64,000 nucleotides of DNA from Roseithermus sacchariphilus (GTDB lineage: Bacteria > Bacteroidota > Rhodothermia > Rhodothermales > MEBIC09517), in assembly GCA_003285105.1 (NCBI GenBank), contig CP030158.1:3144664-3208663 (forward strand), given 5' to 3'. The notes under the pieces are model-generated. The model did no database searches and was not told the DNA's origin. It was given only the letters and a program-made list of their open reading frames with translations. Numbering within the stretch: the stretch's first letter is position 1; the number at the start of each line of letters is the position of its first letter. Shown here in pieces: positions 18,166 to 26,581 of this stretch. A program made the translations under genes and the position numbers.

Positions 18166-19365
18166 CCGTAACCAGGGGCGTGGATCGACGGCGCCCTGAT
18201 CGGACTGGAAGAGGGCGAAGAAGATGCCGCTGCCGCGCGGCTCGTTGTCCGTCCCGGCAAGGCCGATGATCTGCCCGGCCCGGACGCGGTCGCCTTCGGT
18301 GACGTAGAGCAGCGAGAAGTTGCTGTAGACCGTCAGGTACTCCCCGTGCTCGATGGCCACGTAGGTGCCGAAGTCGGGGATGACGGACACCTGCACGACC
18401 TGCCCGTCGAAGACGGCGCGCACCTGCGCGTTGGGGCGGGTGGCGATGAGGATGCCGGGGTTTGGGGTGCGGGTGCCGTAGACGGGGTTGACCAGATCGC
18501 CGAAGGGTTCGGTGACCACGCCGTCGCTGGGCCAGGGGAGCCGGCCCTTGTTCTGGCGGAACGAGCCGGTCAGCTCCAGGTATTCGGCGCGCGTGGCGGC
18601 GTCGGCGGTGTTGTTGCGCCGGGAGACCTCGGCGGCGAGGCGGGCCATCTGCTGCTCCAGCTCGCTCAGCGCGGCGCGGGTCTGCTGGATCTCCTGTTCG
18701 AGGCTGCTCCGCTGCCGGCGCAGGTTCGCGACGACGCGCTGGCGCTCCTGGCGGAGCTGGCTGAGGTTGCGTTTTTCCTCCTCGGCCGCCCGGAGCAACT
18801 CGCGGGTCTGGTTCTCCGTGGCCTCCAGTTGTTCACGCTGCGCCTGGAGCTGCCGCCCGGCTTGCTGGATCTCCTGGAGCTTGCTGCGGCGTTCTTCGGC
18901 GAAGCGCCGCAGGTACCGGGCCCGGATCAGCATCTGGTTGATGGATTCGGCCGCCAGGATGAGCGCGACGGCGTGCATCCGGCCGTATTTGTAGGCGTGC
19001 GCGGCCCGGCCCTGGTACTGGCGGCGCAGCTGCTCGATCTCGGCCTCCAGCGCCTGCAGCGAGGCGGTGATCTCCAGGTTCTCCTGGCTGAGCTGCGCCA
19101 GCCGCCGCTGGTAGGTCTTGATCAACTCCTCGCGGATGGCGATCTCCCGGTCGAGGTTCTGCAGGGTCTGGAGCGAGGCCTGTTCCTCCTCCCGGGTTTC
19201 CTCCAGCCGGTAGTTGCTTTCCTCGATCTGTTGCCGCAGCTCGCGCAGCCGGCGCTCGGTGGCGGCCCGCTCGGCCGCGGCGTCCTGCGCGTGGGCGGCC
19301 GGCACCGCCAGCAGCAGGAGCAGCAGGGCGGTCATGAGGCGCATGAAACCGGTCGGCTCACTCAT
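18157..19365 (-). CDS. EnvC-like murein hydrolase activator, coiled coil plus degenerate LytM (M23) domain
   Basis: 402 residues with a signal peptide (hydrophobic 9-25, cleavage after AHAQ). Residues about 30-240 form a long coiled coil with heptad Leu/Glu/Arg content. Residues about 275-400 form a LytM fold (WPSDGVVTEPFGDLVNPV, YVAIEHGEYLTVYSN, VDPRPWL). The zinc ligands are absent: the HxxxD position reads NPGIL and the HxH position reads FFALF. This matches EnvC-type activators, which stimulate amidases at the division site rather than cutting peptidoglycan themselves. It overlaps DUF4292 by 8 bases and is third in a TPR-DUF4292-EnvC operon. A 7-residue later Met start is possible. Confidence 0.88.
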   Translation of the reverse strand: MSEPTGFMRLMTALLLLLLAVPAAHAQDAAAERAATERRLRELRQQIEESNYRLEETREEEQASLQTLQNLDREIAIREELIKTYQRRLAQLSQENLEITASLQALEAEIEQLRRQYQGRAAHAYKYGRMHAVALILAAESINQMLIRARYLRRFAEERRSKLQEIQQAGRQLQAQREQLEATENQTRELLRAAEEEKRNLSQLRQERQRVVANLRRQRSSLEQEIQQTRAALSELEQQMARLAAEVSRRNNTADAATRAEYLELTGSFRQNKGRLPWPSDGVVTEPFGDLVNPVYGTRTPNPGILIATRPNAQVRAVFDGQVVQVSVIPDFGTYVAIEHGEYLTVYSNFSLLYVTEGDRVRAGQIIGLAGTDNEPRGSGIFFALFQSDQGAVDPRPWLRPQ

Positions 19366-20161
19366 CGAAGGTGTCCAGAATGCGTTCGGCAGGGATGCGG
19401 GTGGTCTGGCCGTTCATCCGCAGGCTGAAGGACAGGCCGGTCGGGTTCAGCGTCACCGACCGGTAATAGATCGTGGCCGTCGTCCGGTCCTTCGGCCGCC
19501 GGAAGATCATACGGCGCGGCAGGTAGAGCCCGTCGAACCCGTCCCAGTCGAGGTACACCCGGTCTTCCACCAGGGACCCGTCAGGGGCCCGTTCCTCGTA
19601 GCGAATCACGCGCCACAGGCCGGGATCGACGGTGTAGATGCGCCGTTCGTCGGGGCTTTTGAGGTAGTAATAGCTGCTGTCCGCCTCCACCTGCCAGGCG
19701 ACGTCGGGCTCGGGGGCCGGGAGGCCCAGCAGGGTGCGGAACAGGTCGTCCGCCGAGAACGGGGGCGGGAGGACGGTCCGGGCCTGGTCCATGGAGCCGA
19801 CGATGACCTCGCGGTCGATGCGGTTGTAGAGGTAGAAGCTGTCCGGCGTGACGAGCACGCGGGCCGCTTCGATGCCCATGCCGGGGCTGAGGCTGACGTA
19901 GAGGGAGTCTCCGCGGCGGTGCACGACGTCCCCGCTGAAGCGGCCGCTCTGCCAGGGGCTGTTGAGGGCGAAGTTGGCCCGTGCGCGGAAGGCTGTGAGC
20001 GAGTCCGGCAGAGGGCGCACCTCGGCCAGGATCTGGTCGACGGTGTGGAGGGGAAAGGCGGAAGGGCGGTCCGGGAGGCGGTCGGCGGCACGGCGAGCCC
20101 CGGCACAGCCGGTCAGCACCAGCAGGGTCATCAGGCCGAGGCGTCGGAGCAGGCGGGGCAT
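19358..20161 (-). CDS. DUF4292 lipoprotein (LolB-like fold)
   Basis: 267 residues from MPRLLRRLGLM; an upstream Met at 20200 would add 13 residues before the signal. Lipobox LTGC places the modified Cys near residue 19. The mature region, from FRARANFALNSPWQSGRFSGDV onward, shows the beta-rich half-barrel pattern of DUF4292, with SLYVSLSPGMGIEAARVLVTPDSFYLYNRIDRE split over successive strands. The family is related to LolB/LolA-type lipid-binding folds and in Bacteroidota is typically next to a TPR protein and an EnvC-like protein, exactly as here. A role in lipoprotein or lipid handling at the outer membrane is inference. Confidence 0.85.
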   Translation of the reverse strand: MPRLLRRLGLMTLLVLTGCAGARRAADRLPDRPSAFPLHTVDQILAEVRPLPDSLTAFRARANFALNSPWQSGRFSGDVVHRRGDSLYVSLSPGMGIEAARVLVTPDSFYLYNRIDREVIVGSMDQARTVLPPPFSADDLFRTLLGLPAPEPDVAWQVEADSSYYYLKSPDERRIYTVDPGLWRVIRYEERAPDGSLVEDRVYLDWDGFDGLYLPRRMIFRRPKDRTTATIYYRSVTLNPTGLSFSLRMNGQTTRIPAERILDTFDE

Positions 20162-20291
20162 ACCGGACAGGAAGGGTTTGAACGGAGGAAGGCAGGGCAA
20201 ACAGGGTGCCAGATCCCGGCGGACAGGCGTTACACGACGGTCCGACGGCCCGGTTGCACCGTGGGACGGTCGGTGGAGGCCGGGGGGGGAG

Positions 20292-22013
20292 TCACTCGTC
20301 CAGCCGGTCCAGCCTGGCCCGGAGGGCGGGGTTGTCCGGGTTCATCTCGAGCGCCCGGCGCCAGAAGGTTCGGGCGGCGGCGAGGTCCTGCCGGGCAGCC
20401 ATGACGTCGCCAAGGTGTTCGTAGGCCGCGGGGCCGGCACGGCCCGTGTCGATGGCTCGTTGCAGCCAGTCGGCCGCCTCCTCGGTACGGCCCTGCCGGA
20501 AGAGGATCCAGCCGAGGGTGTCCATGAAGGCGGGCTCGTCCGGTTGCCGGGCGAGGGCCCGGCGGGCCATGCGTTCGGCCTCGGCGAGGCGCTCGCCGCG
20601 CAGGGCCAGGCTGTAAGCCAGGTGATTCAGGGCCACGGGATGATCCGGGTCGGCACGGAGCGCTTCGGCAAAGAGGCTGTCCGCCCGGGCGGTATCCCCG
20701 TTGCGCGCGTGGATCGCGGCCATCGCGGCCATCGCGGCGGCACGCTCTCCGGCATCGTCGGTGCCGTCCTCTCGCATCAGGACAAGGGTTTCCTCGAACC
20801 GATGCAGGGCGGCCTCGGACCGGCCGGACTCCATCAGCCCGTAAGCGGCGATGCGGACGAGCGGCACCTGACCGGGAAAGAGGATCAGGCCTTCCTCGGC
20901 AAGGTCGGCTGCGCGGCGGGGTTGGCCGCTCTGGAGGTGGGCGGCGGCGGCCTGGAGCCAGAGCTGCGGGTCCCTCGGGTTGCGCTGAAGGGCGCGTTCC
21001 AGCCATTCGGCGGCCTGCGCATAGGCCCCGGCGCGGTAGTGGAGGTCGCCCAGCAGGATCATCGCCCCGGTGTGCTCCGGGTCCTGTTCCAGCACGCGTT
21101 CGAGCAGGCCAGCGGCCTCGGCCGTTGCCGCCGTGTCCGAGCCGGCCGAGGCGGCGAGTGAGGTGGCGCGAGCGTAGAGCCGATCGGGCGAGGCCGCTTC
21201 GGGCAGGGCGGCGTGGTGCGGGCGGTCGGGGCTCGCCGCCGGCCGTCCCAGCGATCGGTAGAGGGCCTGCAGCGCCTGCGCGGCCTCGGCATCGTCTGGA
21301 TCGGCCGCCAGCGCGGCCTCGTAGGCCGCCACCGCCGCGTCGGGGTCGTCCAGGCGCTGGTAGAGCTCGCCCAGCATTCGGAGATAGGCCGGGTTCGGCC
21401 CGTCCTGTTCGATCAGCGTCTGGAGCGTACGCAGCGCGCCGCGGTCATCACCCCGTTGCCGGTAGAGGTGCAGGATCTGCCGGAGCAGTTCCGGCCGTTC
21501 TCCCAGTTGCTCGATGGCCGTCTCGTACGCTGCGATGGCGTCCGTGTAGCGCCCGAGCGAGACGAGGAGGCGGGCCTGTTCGAGCCGGGCGTCGAGGTCG
21601 GACGGCTCGCGCTCGACGAGCCGGGCGTAGGCGGCGAGGGCGTCTTCCGTCCGTCCGGCATCCCGGTAGAGCCGGGCGATCCGATGCGCATAGTACGGGT
21701 TGTCCGGAGCTTCCCGCAGGGCCTGTTCGGCATAGAACAGCGCGTTGGCCACGTCGTCCAGGGCCGCGTAGGCGTCGGCCGCGGCGGAGAGGAGGGCCGC
21801 CTCGTGGGGGGCGAACTGCAGGGCCTCGTCGAAGAGCGCGAGCGCGGCCTCATGGTTGCCCAGATAGGCCTGCGTCAGCCCCCGGATGAAGAGCTGCTGC
21901 GCACGCGTGGTTTCCAGCGCCGACGGGGTGATCTGCTGGGCCACGACCGGCGAAGCGAAGGCCGGCAACCAGACGAGGAGCAGGATCCCGATCGGGCGAA
22001 GCAGCGGGGACAT
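20292..22013 (-). CDS. Periplasmic tetratricopeptide-repeat protein
   Basis: 573 residues from MSPLLRPIGILLLVW; the open frame continues upstream but this Met begins a proper signal peptide (cleavage near VVAQQ). At least ten TPR units follow, for example repeats with the pattern ALALFDEALQFAPHEA, ALFYAEQALREAPDNP, AVAAYEAALAADPDDA and AEWLERALQRNPRDP. TPRs are protein-binding scaffolds. Residues near 440 hold a small alanine/methionine repeat encoded by a 9-base tandem (about 20708-20735). It is the first gene of the TPR-DUF4292-EnvC set, 130 bases before DUF4292. The partner is unknown. Confidence 0.85.
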   Translation of the reverse strand: MSPLLRPIGILLLVWLPAFASPVVAQQITPSALETTRAQQLFIRGLTQAYLGNHEAALALFDEALQFAPHEAALLSAAADAYAALDDVANALFYAEQALREAPDNPYYAHRIARLYRDAGRTEDALAAYARLVEREPSDLDARLEQARLLVSLGRYTDAIAAYETAIEQLGERPELLRQILHLYRQRGDDRGALRTLQTLIEQDGPNPAYLRMLGELYQRLDDPDAAVAAYEAALAADPDDAEAAQALQALYRSLGRPAASPDRPHHAALPEAASPDRLYARATSLAASAGSDTAATAEAAGLLERVLEQDPEHTGAMILLGDLHYRAGAYAQAAEWLERALQRNPRDPQLWLQAAAAHLQSGQPRRAADLAEEGLILFPGQVPLVRIAAYGLMESGRSEAALHRFEETLVLMREDGTDDAGERAAAMAAMAAIHARNGDTARADSLFAEALRADPDHPVALNHLAYSLALRGERLAEAERMARRALARQPDEPAFMDTLGWILFRQGRTEEAADWLQRAIDTGRAGPAAYEHLGDVMAARQDLAAARTFWRRALEMNPDNPALRARLDRLDE

Positions 22014-22112
22014 GAGGCGGCGGCCGGGCCGGCCGGCGAGCGAAAGGAGACGACCGTGTGCAGAGAACGAGACCCCTCGGACGAGGTTTCGGGCGGATCG
22101 GGTGGGGGTCGT

Positions 22113-22151
22113 ATGCAAACGCCCGGCTCCCCATCGGGAAGCCGGGCGTTT
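22113..22151 (-). terminator. Terminator hairpin after the PorV-like gene
   Basis: A perfect 12-base stem pairs 22117-22128 with 22140-22151 over an 11-base loop. The minus-strand exit reads CGTTTGCAT, a short T tract. It lies 18 bases past the PorV-like stop and marks the end of the receptor/secreted-protein/PorV unit. Confidence 0.75.
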
Positions 22152-22169
22152 GTGCGAGGGCGGGCGCGT

Positions 22170-23318
22170 TCAGAGCAGCAGACTCACCCCGAAGCGGTGC
22201 ACGTCGTCCAGCGTCTTGATCCGGCTGAAGGCGTAGTCGAATTTGAAGCCGGTGCGGGAGTTGGGGAGGAAGAATTGCAGGCCGGCCCCCAGGTTGAACA
22301 GCGGCTGGCCGTCGCGCAGGTCCCCGCGGGTGATCGTCGTCGGGTTGCGATACGCATTCCCGATGCTGGTGTTGTCCGCGTCCGGGTTGCCCTCGACGAC
22401 CACGTCGTCACCGCCGCCGAAGGGGCTGCCCTCGATCATGAGGAGGTTCCCGCCGCCCCGGAGGAACAGCGTGTTGAAGATGGCCACCTCGCCCCCGAGG
22501 CGGACCTCCTGGTTGAAGTCCCGCGAGTCCCGCACGTCCAGCATGGCCGTGACGGCGGCCGCCTCGCCCCGGTAGGGGGTGATGGACGCGCCCACCTGAA
22601 ACTGGATGGGCAGCGAGAAGGGCTCCGTTTCCAGGAAGACCGGCACGTCGTCCGGGTTCTGCCCGGTTTCGGGGTAGGGGTCCGACTGGAAGCGGAGGTT
22701 GTCCCCGGTCATCTGCAGGTCCGGGCCGAAGTTGGAGATGGCCGCGCCGATGCGCAGGTTGTTCCAGTCGCTCGTGTAGAGCAGGCCGAGATCGAAGGCC
22801 ATCCCCGAGGCGCTGGACTTGTAGATCGACTCCCGGACGTACTTGGCCTGCCCGCCCACCGCAAACCTATCCGTCAGCTGCCGGGCATAGCCCAGGCCGA
22901 TGGCGACGTCATAGGCGCTGAAGGTCAGGCCCGTGCCGCGGGGCTGCTCGGGGGTCGTCTCGATCAGGTCGTCGCCGTAGTTGAGGTACGAGATCGAGAG
23001 GCCGATGCGGTTGTTGACCCCGACGGAAAACACCCCTGAGACGAAGTCGTGGCGCAGGTCGAGCAGCCACATGTTCGTCGTCAGCGTGACCTCGTGGTTG
23101 GGCACCCCCATCATGCCGGCCACGTTCCAGTACGTGGCCGTGGCGTCATTGACGACGGCGGTGTAGGCGCCTCCGAGGGCCGAGGCCCGCGGCCCGACGG
23201 GGATCTTGAGGAAGTTGGCGGCGGACTGGCCCACGTTGTTGAACTGCTGGGCAGCGGACGGGCCGACGCCGAGCAGGCCCACGAGCACGACGGCCAGGGA
23301 GTAGCGTAGAGCGTTCAT
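22170..23318 (-). CDS. PorV/PorQ family outer-membrane beta-barrel protein
   Basis: 382 residues from MNALRYSLAVVL with signal peptide (cleavage after PSAAQ). The PorV/PorQ (UPF0164) hallmark follows at once: GQSAANFLKIPVGPRASALGGAYTAV, here split as FLKIPVGPRASALGGAY and NDATATYWNVAGM. The rest is a FadL-like barrel with alternating strands and a C-terminal VHRFGVSLLL ending in a hydrophobic residue. PorV in the type IX secretion system shuttles cargo to the sortase; paralogues of this family are frequent and many have no defined role. It is last in a three-gene unit after a T9SS-type secreted protein, which suggests it may serve that cargo (inference). Confidence 0.88.
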   Translation of the reverse strand: MNALRYSLAVVLVGLLGVGPSAAQQFNNVGQSAANFLKIPVGPRASALGGAYTAVVNDATATYWNVAGMMGVPNHEVTLTTNMWLLDLRHDFVSGVFSVGVNNRIGLSISYLNYGDDLIETTPEQPRGTGLTFSAYDVAIGLGYARQLTDRFAVGGQAKYVRESIYKSSASGMAFDLGLLYTSDWNNLRIGAAISNFGPDLQMTGDNLRFQSDPYPETGQNPDDVPVFLETEPFSLPIQFQVGASITPYRGEAAAVTAMLDVRDSRDFNQEVRLGGEVAIFNTLFLRGGGNLLMIEGSPFGGGDDVVVEGNPDADNTSIGNAYRNPTTITRGDLRDGQPLFNLGAGLQFFLPNSRTGFKFDYAFSRIKTLDDVHRFGVSLLL

Positions 23319-23418
23319 GGTCTCAGTACGTTTGGATGCGCGGTCTGCGGTTGGGGCTGAGGCTGCGGGCAGAGGGTTGCCGGCGTCGGGCCGGCGCCCT
23401 CGCGCCCTCAACCGCCCG

Positions 23419-26400
23419 CTACTTGATCACGGCGAACTTGCCCGTTTGCTCTTCGCCGTCCGGGGTCTGTACGATGTAGAGGTAAATCCCGAAGGAAACC
23501 TCCTGGCCGTTGTAGGTCTGCAGGTTCCAGCTGGCGATGGACCCTCCTTCGTGCTCGATGACCTGCACCAGTTCGCCGGCCGTCGTGAAGATCTTGATGG
23601 TGCACCGCTCGGGGAGCTGGTGGAACTGCAACTGCCGCTGCACCCCGAAGCGCCCCTGCTCGTACGGGCTCGAGACGACGAAGGGGTTGGGCACCACCGT
23701 GATCTCGTTCATGTCCTCGGCCAGTTGCTCCTCCGAGAACTGCGGTCCGGTCACCGAGAATTCGAAGACGTCGGCGGCGGAGAGGGGTTTGTTGGTGCGG
23801 ATGTGGATGACATCTCCGCTCTGGTAGCCGCCGGCCGCCACGTCCACGTCGAAGTAGTACAGGTAGTCGTCCGGGTAATTGTACCCCTCGTCCACGATCA
23901 CGATGGCCTCGCCTTCATCCCACTGGCCGTTGCCGTTGCCACCGAGGATCTGGTCGAAGACCTCGCAATAGATCTGCACCTCGGACCCGTCGGGCAGGAT
24001 CTTGTAGATCTCGAAGGGAGCCGTGATCGGGCCGAAGGGGCTGGACCAGTCGAAGTAGGTCTGCGGTTCGTCGACGAAGCGGATCTCGAAGTCGAGCGCG
24101 AGCTGCTCCGGCGTCCCAGAGATGTTGCTCCGGGTATTGATGGACAGCGCCTCGTTCGTGGTCGTGATCTCGGCGATGCCGGCCGAGACGTTCTCCACGA
24201 TGACCCGGACGCCGTCGAAGATCGGGGCGTAGTCGGTGGCCGGATCGTAGAGGCCGACGTCTTCGACCGGGTTGCCACTGAGGTCTTCGACGACGGCCCC
24301 GCCCTTGCTCACCGTGTAGACCGTCTCGCCGTCGTCGGTGATGTCGAAGGTGATCTGGTAGGTCCCCGTCTGCAGGGCCGACGGATCGAACACCTGCACG
24401 TCGAACGACTCGATGTCGGCGTTGCCCTGCACCTTGCGGGCCACGCGGTCGGCGCGGCCGGCGACGAGGCCGGCGGGGCGTGCCATCGGGCGGACGCGCA
24501 CGGTGTTGTCGTTCGGCGCGTCGGGGTTGGCCAGGTTGATGGGCGTCTCCAGCGGGGGCACCGGTCCGTCCTCGCGGTCGTAGGCGACCACGGCGTAGAT
24601 GTACTCCTTGCCGTTCTCGACGTCGTTGTCCACGAAGCTGTGCCGGAGCCCGGAGTCGGAGCCGAGGTCGAAGAACCGCCGCAGTTCGCTCTCGCCGGCG
24701 ACGCCGTTGGGCAGGTCGTACGTGGCGCGGGGAATGAAGCCCCGCGTGGTGCCGTTGAGGTCGATGATGGGATCGCCCAGGGTCTGGCCGCCATCGTCGC
24801 TCCGGTAGATCTTATACCCTTCGAAGGCATTGTTGCCGGTGAGCGGGTCGCCCACGGTGCCGTCCGGGTAGATACCTTTCTCGGCCGTGTCGTCCCAGTA
24901 GAGCGTGACCTGCCCGTCGCCCGGCACGGCCACGACGCGCGGCATGGGCGGGGGGGAGGCGGCCCGGTACTCGTTGTTGAACAGGATCTGCGTCAGGATC
25001 GCGTTGTTGATGATGTCGGCCCGGCTGGATCCGTGCACCGAGGCGAAGGTGAAGGGCAGGCTTTCGCCGGGCCTGAGCGTGTAGGGTCCCGATCCGGCCA
25101 CGACGGTGATGTCCGGGCCGTAGGAGTTGGGGATCTGGAAGACGTCACCGGGGGCGGGGGTGACGTTGTCCGGCGGCAGGATCGGGATACCCTGGCGCGG
25201 GTCGTTTTCGTCCAGGTTCACCTTCAGGTCGCCCTTCATCTGGTCGTAGGCATCGGCGTCGGTCTGCGGGGCCGCCGAGTACTGGAAGATGTCCAGCGAG
25301 GTGATACCACGGGGCCGGCCCGTCTCCGGGTCGTTGGGGGTTTCCAGGAACTTCAGCCCCACCCAGCCGACCTTGTTCGGCACGAACCCCGCGGAACGAT
25401 CGTCGCCGTCCCACAGGTAGAGGGTGTTCCAGAGCAGCGAGTCCTCGCTCGTGTAGACGCCGTCGCTGTTGACGTCGGATCGGGGGTCGGCATCGGCATC
25501 CGGGACGCCGTCGCCGTCGCTATCCTTGCCGGGGGGGATCAGGTACGCATAGTCGTCCGTCCACTCGTTCGAGCCCTGCTCGGGCGCGTCGGGGTCGTCG
25601 TGGATGCCGACGTAGACGTTCTCGATCGTCTTGTCGCCGATGTTCGTGAACAGCATCCGGTAGATGATGAAGTTGCGGTTCACGAAGTCGTCCCACTGGA
25701 GCGCCCAGACGTCCACGCGGACGTTCATGGGGGCGGGGGCGGCGCCTTCGGTGGGGTCGTTGTCGGTGATGACGAAGTAGGCTTCGCGGGGGGCACGCAC
25801 CTCGCCACCGGCCACACCGGGGAAGCCGGTCGGGCCGATCTTCGCCGTGGCCGTGGCGACGGGGTCGAAGTTGGGGTTGTTACGGAACGCCGCCTCGGCG
25901 GCCGGCGAGAGCGTGTAGTTGCCGGTTCCGTCGGCGTTGTTGAGCTGCCTCATGGTTTCGATGGTCGGCCAGGAGGAAGGCCAGGAGGCCGGCTTGTCGC
26001 TGAAGGCGATGCCGATGTTCTGCACCTGGTCCGAGAAGCCGGCATCGAAGCCGCGCAACGGCTCAAACTCGTCGTCCGACGTGCCGCGGGCGGCCCCCCG
26101 GGTGGCCGAGGAGGCATACTTCACGCCGTCGATCGTGCCGACGATGAGCGGGGCGACCGTCCAGCGATAGGTGATGCCGCTGTTGAAGGGAAACTCGTAG
26201 CAGAGCTGGTCGCGGTCGTAGCCCAGCGTGCCGTTGTTACGGATGCGTGCGCGGACGTTGCCGATGTCCAGCACGCTCAGCTTCACGTCCGACGGGCCGG
26301 CCGCGTTGGTGGTGAGGATCGGGCCGTCGGGGGAGGTGTGGTAGTGAATCTGCCCGGAGCGGATCAGGTAGTCGTGGTACTCGGCCTTGGTCATGCCGGC

Positions 26401-26505
26401 GCCGGTCTTGTGCTGGCTGTGCGCGGCCGGGACGAGCAGCAGACCGGCCGCGAGCAGGCTCAGGCCGGAGAGCCACCGGCGCGGGCGAGCGGAAAAACGT
26501 CTCAT
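23419..26505 (-). CDS. Large secreted protein with FN3-like domain and type IX-style C-terminal sorting domain
   Basis: 1028 residues from MRRFSARPRRWL (signal cleavage near HSQ-HK); a Met 20 codons earlier is less likely. A Ca-binding Asp-rich loop similar to thrombospondin type 3 repeats lies at 327-356 (DSDGDGVPDADADPRSDVNS). A fibronectin-III-like domain spans about 521-645 (GQVTLYWDD, FEGYKIYRSDDGG, YIYAVVAYDRED). A second acidic loop is at 856-866. The last 95 residues (934-1028) match the T9SS type A sorting domain: EITVVPNPF, then TIKIFTTAGELVQ, and YLYIVQTPDG near the end. It is probably exported and surface-anchored. It lies between a TonB receptor and a PorV-like gene. No enzymatic motif is seen. 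Confidence 0.85.
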   Translation of the reverse strand: MRRFSARPRRWLSGLSLLAAGLLLVPAAHSQHKTGAGMTKAEYHDYLIRSGQIHYHTSPDGPILTTNAAGPSDVKLSVLDIGNVRARIRNNGTLGYDRDQLCYEFPFNSGITYRWTVAPLIVGTIDGVKYASSATRGAARGTSDDEFEPLRGFDAGFSDQVQNIGIAFSDKPASWPSSWPTIETMRQLNNADGTGNYTLSPAAEAAFRNNPNFDPVATATAKIGPTGFPGVAGGEVRAPREAYFVITDNDPTEGAAPAPMNVRVDVWALQWDDFVNRNFIIYRMLFTNIGDKTIENVYVGIHDDPDAPEQGSNEWTDDYAYLIPPGKDSDGDGVPDADADPRSDVNSDGVYTSEDSLLWNTLYLWDGDDRSAGFVPNKVGWVGLKFLETPNDPETGRPRGITSLDIFQYSAAPQTDADAYDQMKGDLKVNLDENDPRQGIPILPPDNVTPAPGDVFQIPNSYGPDITVVAGSGPYTLRPGESLPFTFASVHGSSRADIINNAILTQILFNNEYRAASPPPMPRVVAVPGDGQVTLYWDDTAEKGIYPDGTVGDPLTGNNAFEGYKIYRSDDGGQTLGDPIIDLNGTTRGFIPRATYDLPNGVAGESELRRFFDLGSDSGLRHSFVDNDVENGKEYIYAVVAYDREDGPVPPLETPINLANPDAPNDNTVRVRPMARPAGLVAGRADRVARKVQGNADIESFDVQVFDPSALQTGTYQITFDITDDGETVYTVSKGGAVVEDLSGNPVEDVGLYDPATDYAPIFDGVRVIVENVSAGIAEITTTNEALSINTRSNISGTPEQLALDFEIRFVDEPQTYFDWSSPFGPITAPFEIYKILPDGSEVQIYCEVFDQILGGNGNGQWDEGEAIVIVDEGYNYPDDYLYYFDVDVAAGGYQSGDVIHIRTNKPLSAADVFEFSVTGPQFSEEQLAEDMNEITVVPNPFVVSSPYEQGRFGVQRQLQFHQLPERCTIKIFTTAGELVQVIEHEGGSIASWNLQTYNGQEVSFGIYLYIVQTPDGEEQTGKFAVIK

Positions 26506-26581
26506 GGTCACCGTGGGATGTCGGGAATGGGAAGGTGCGCCCCGGCCGCCGGGCGACCGGGGCACGATGCGGGGGCACCGA

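Noticed and set aside
18157-19365. Active M23 endopeptidase
   Set aside because: Zinc ligands of LytM enzymes are replaced (NPGIL and FFALF), consistent with an EnvC-type activator.
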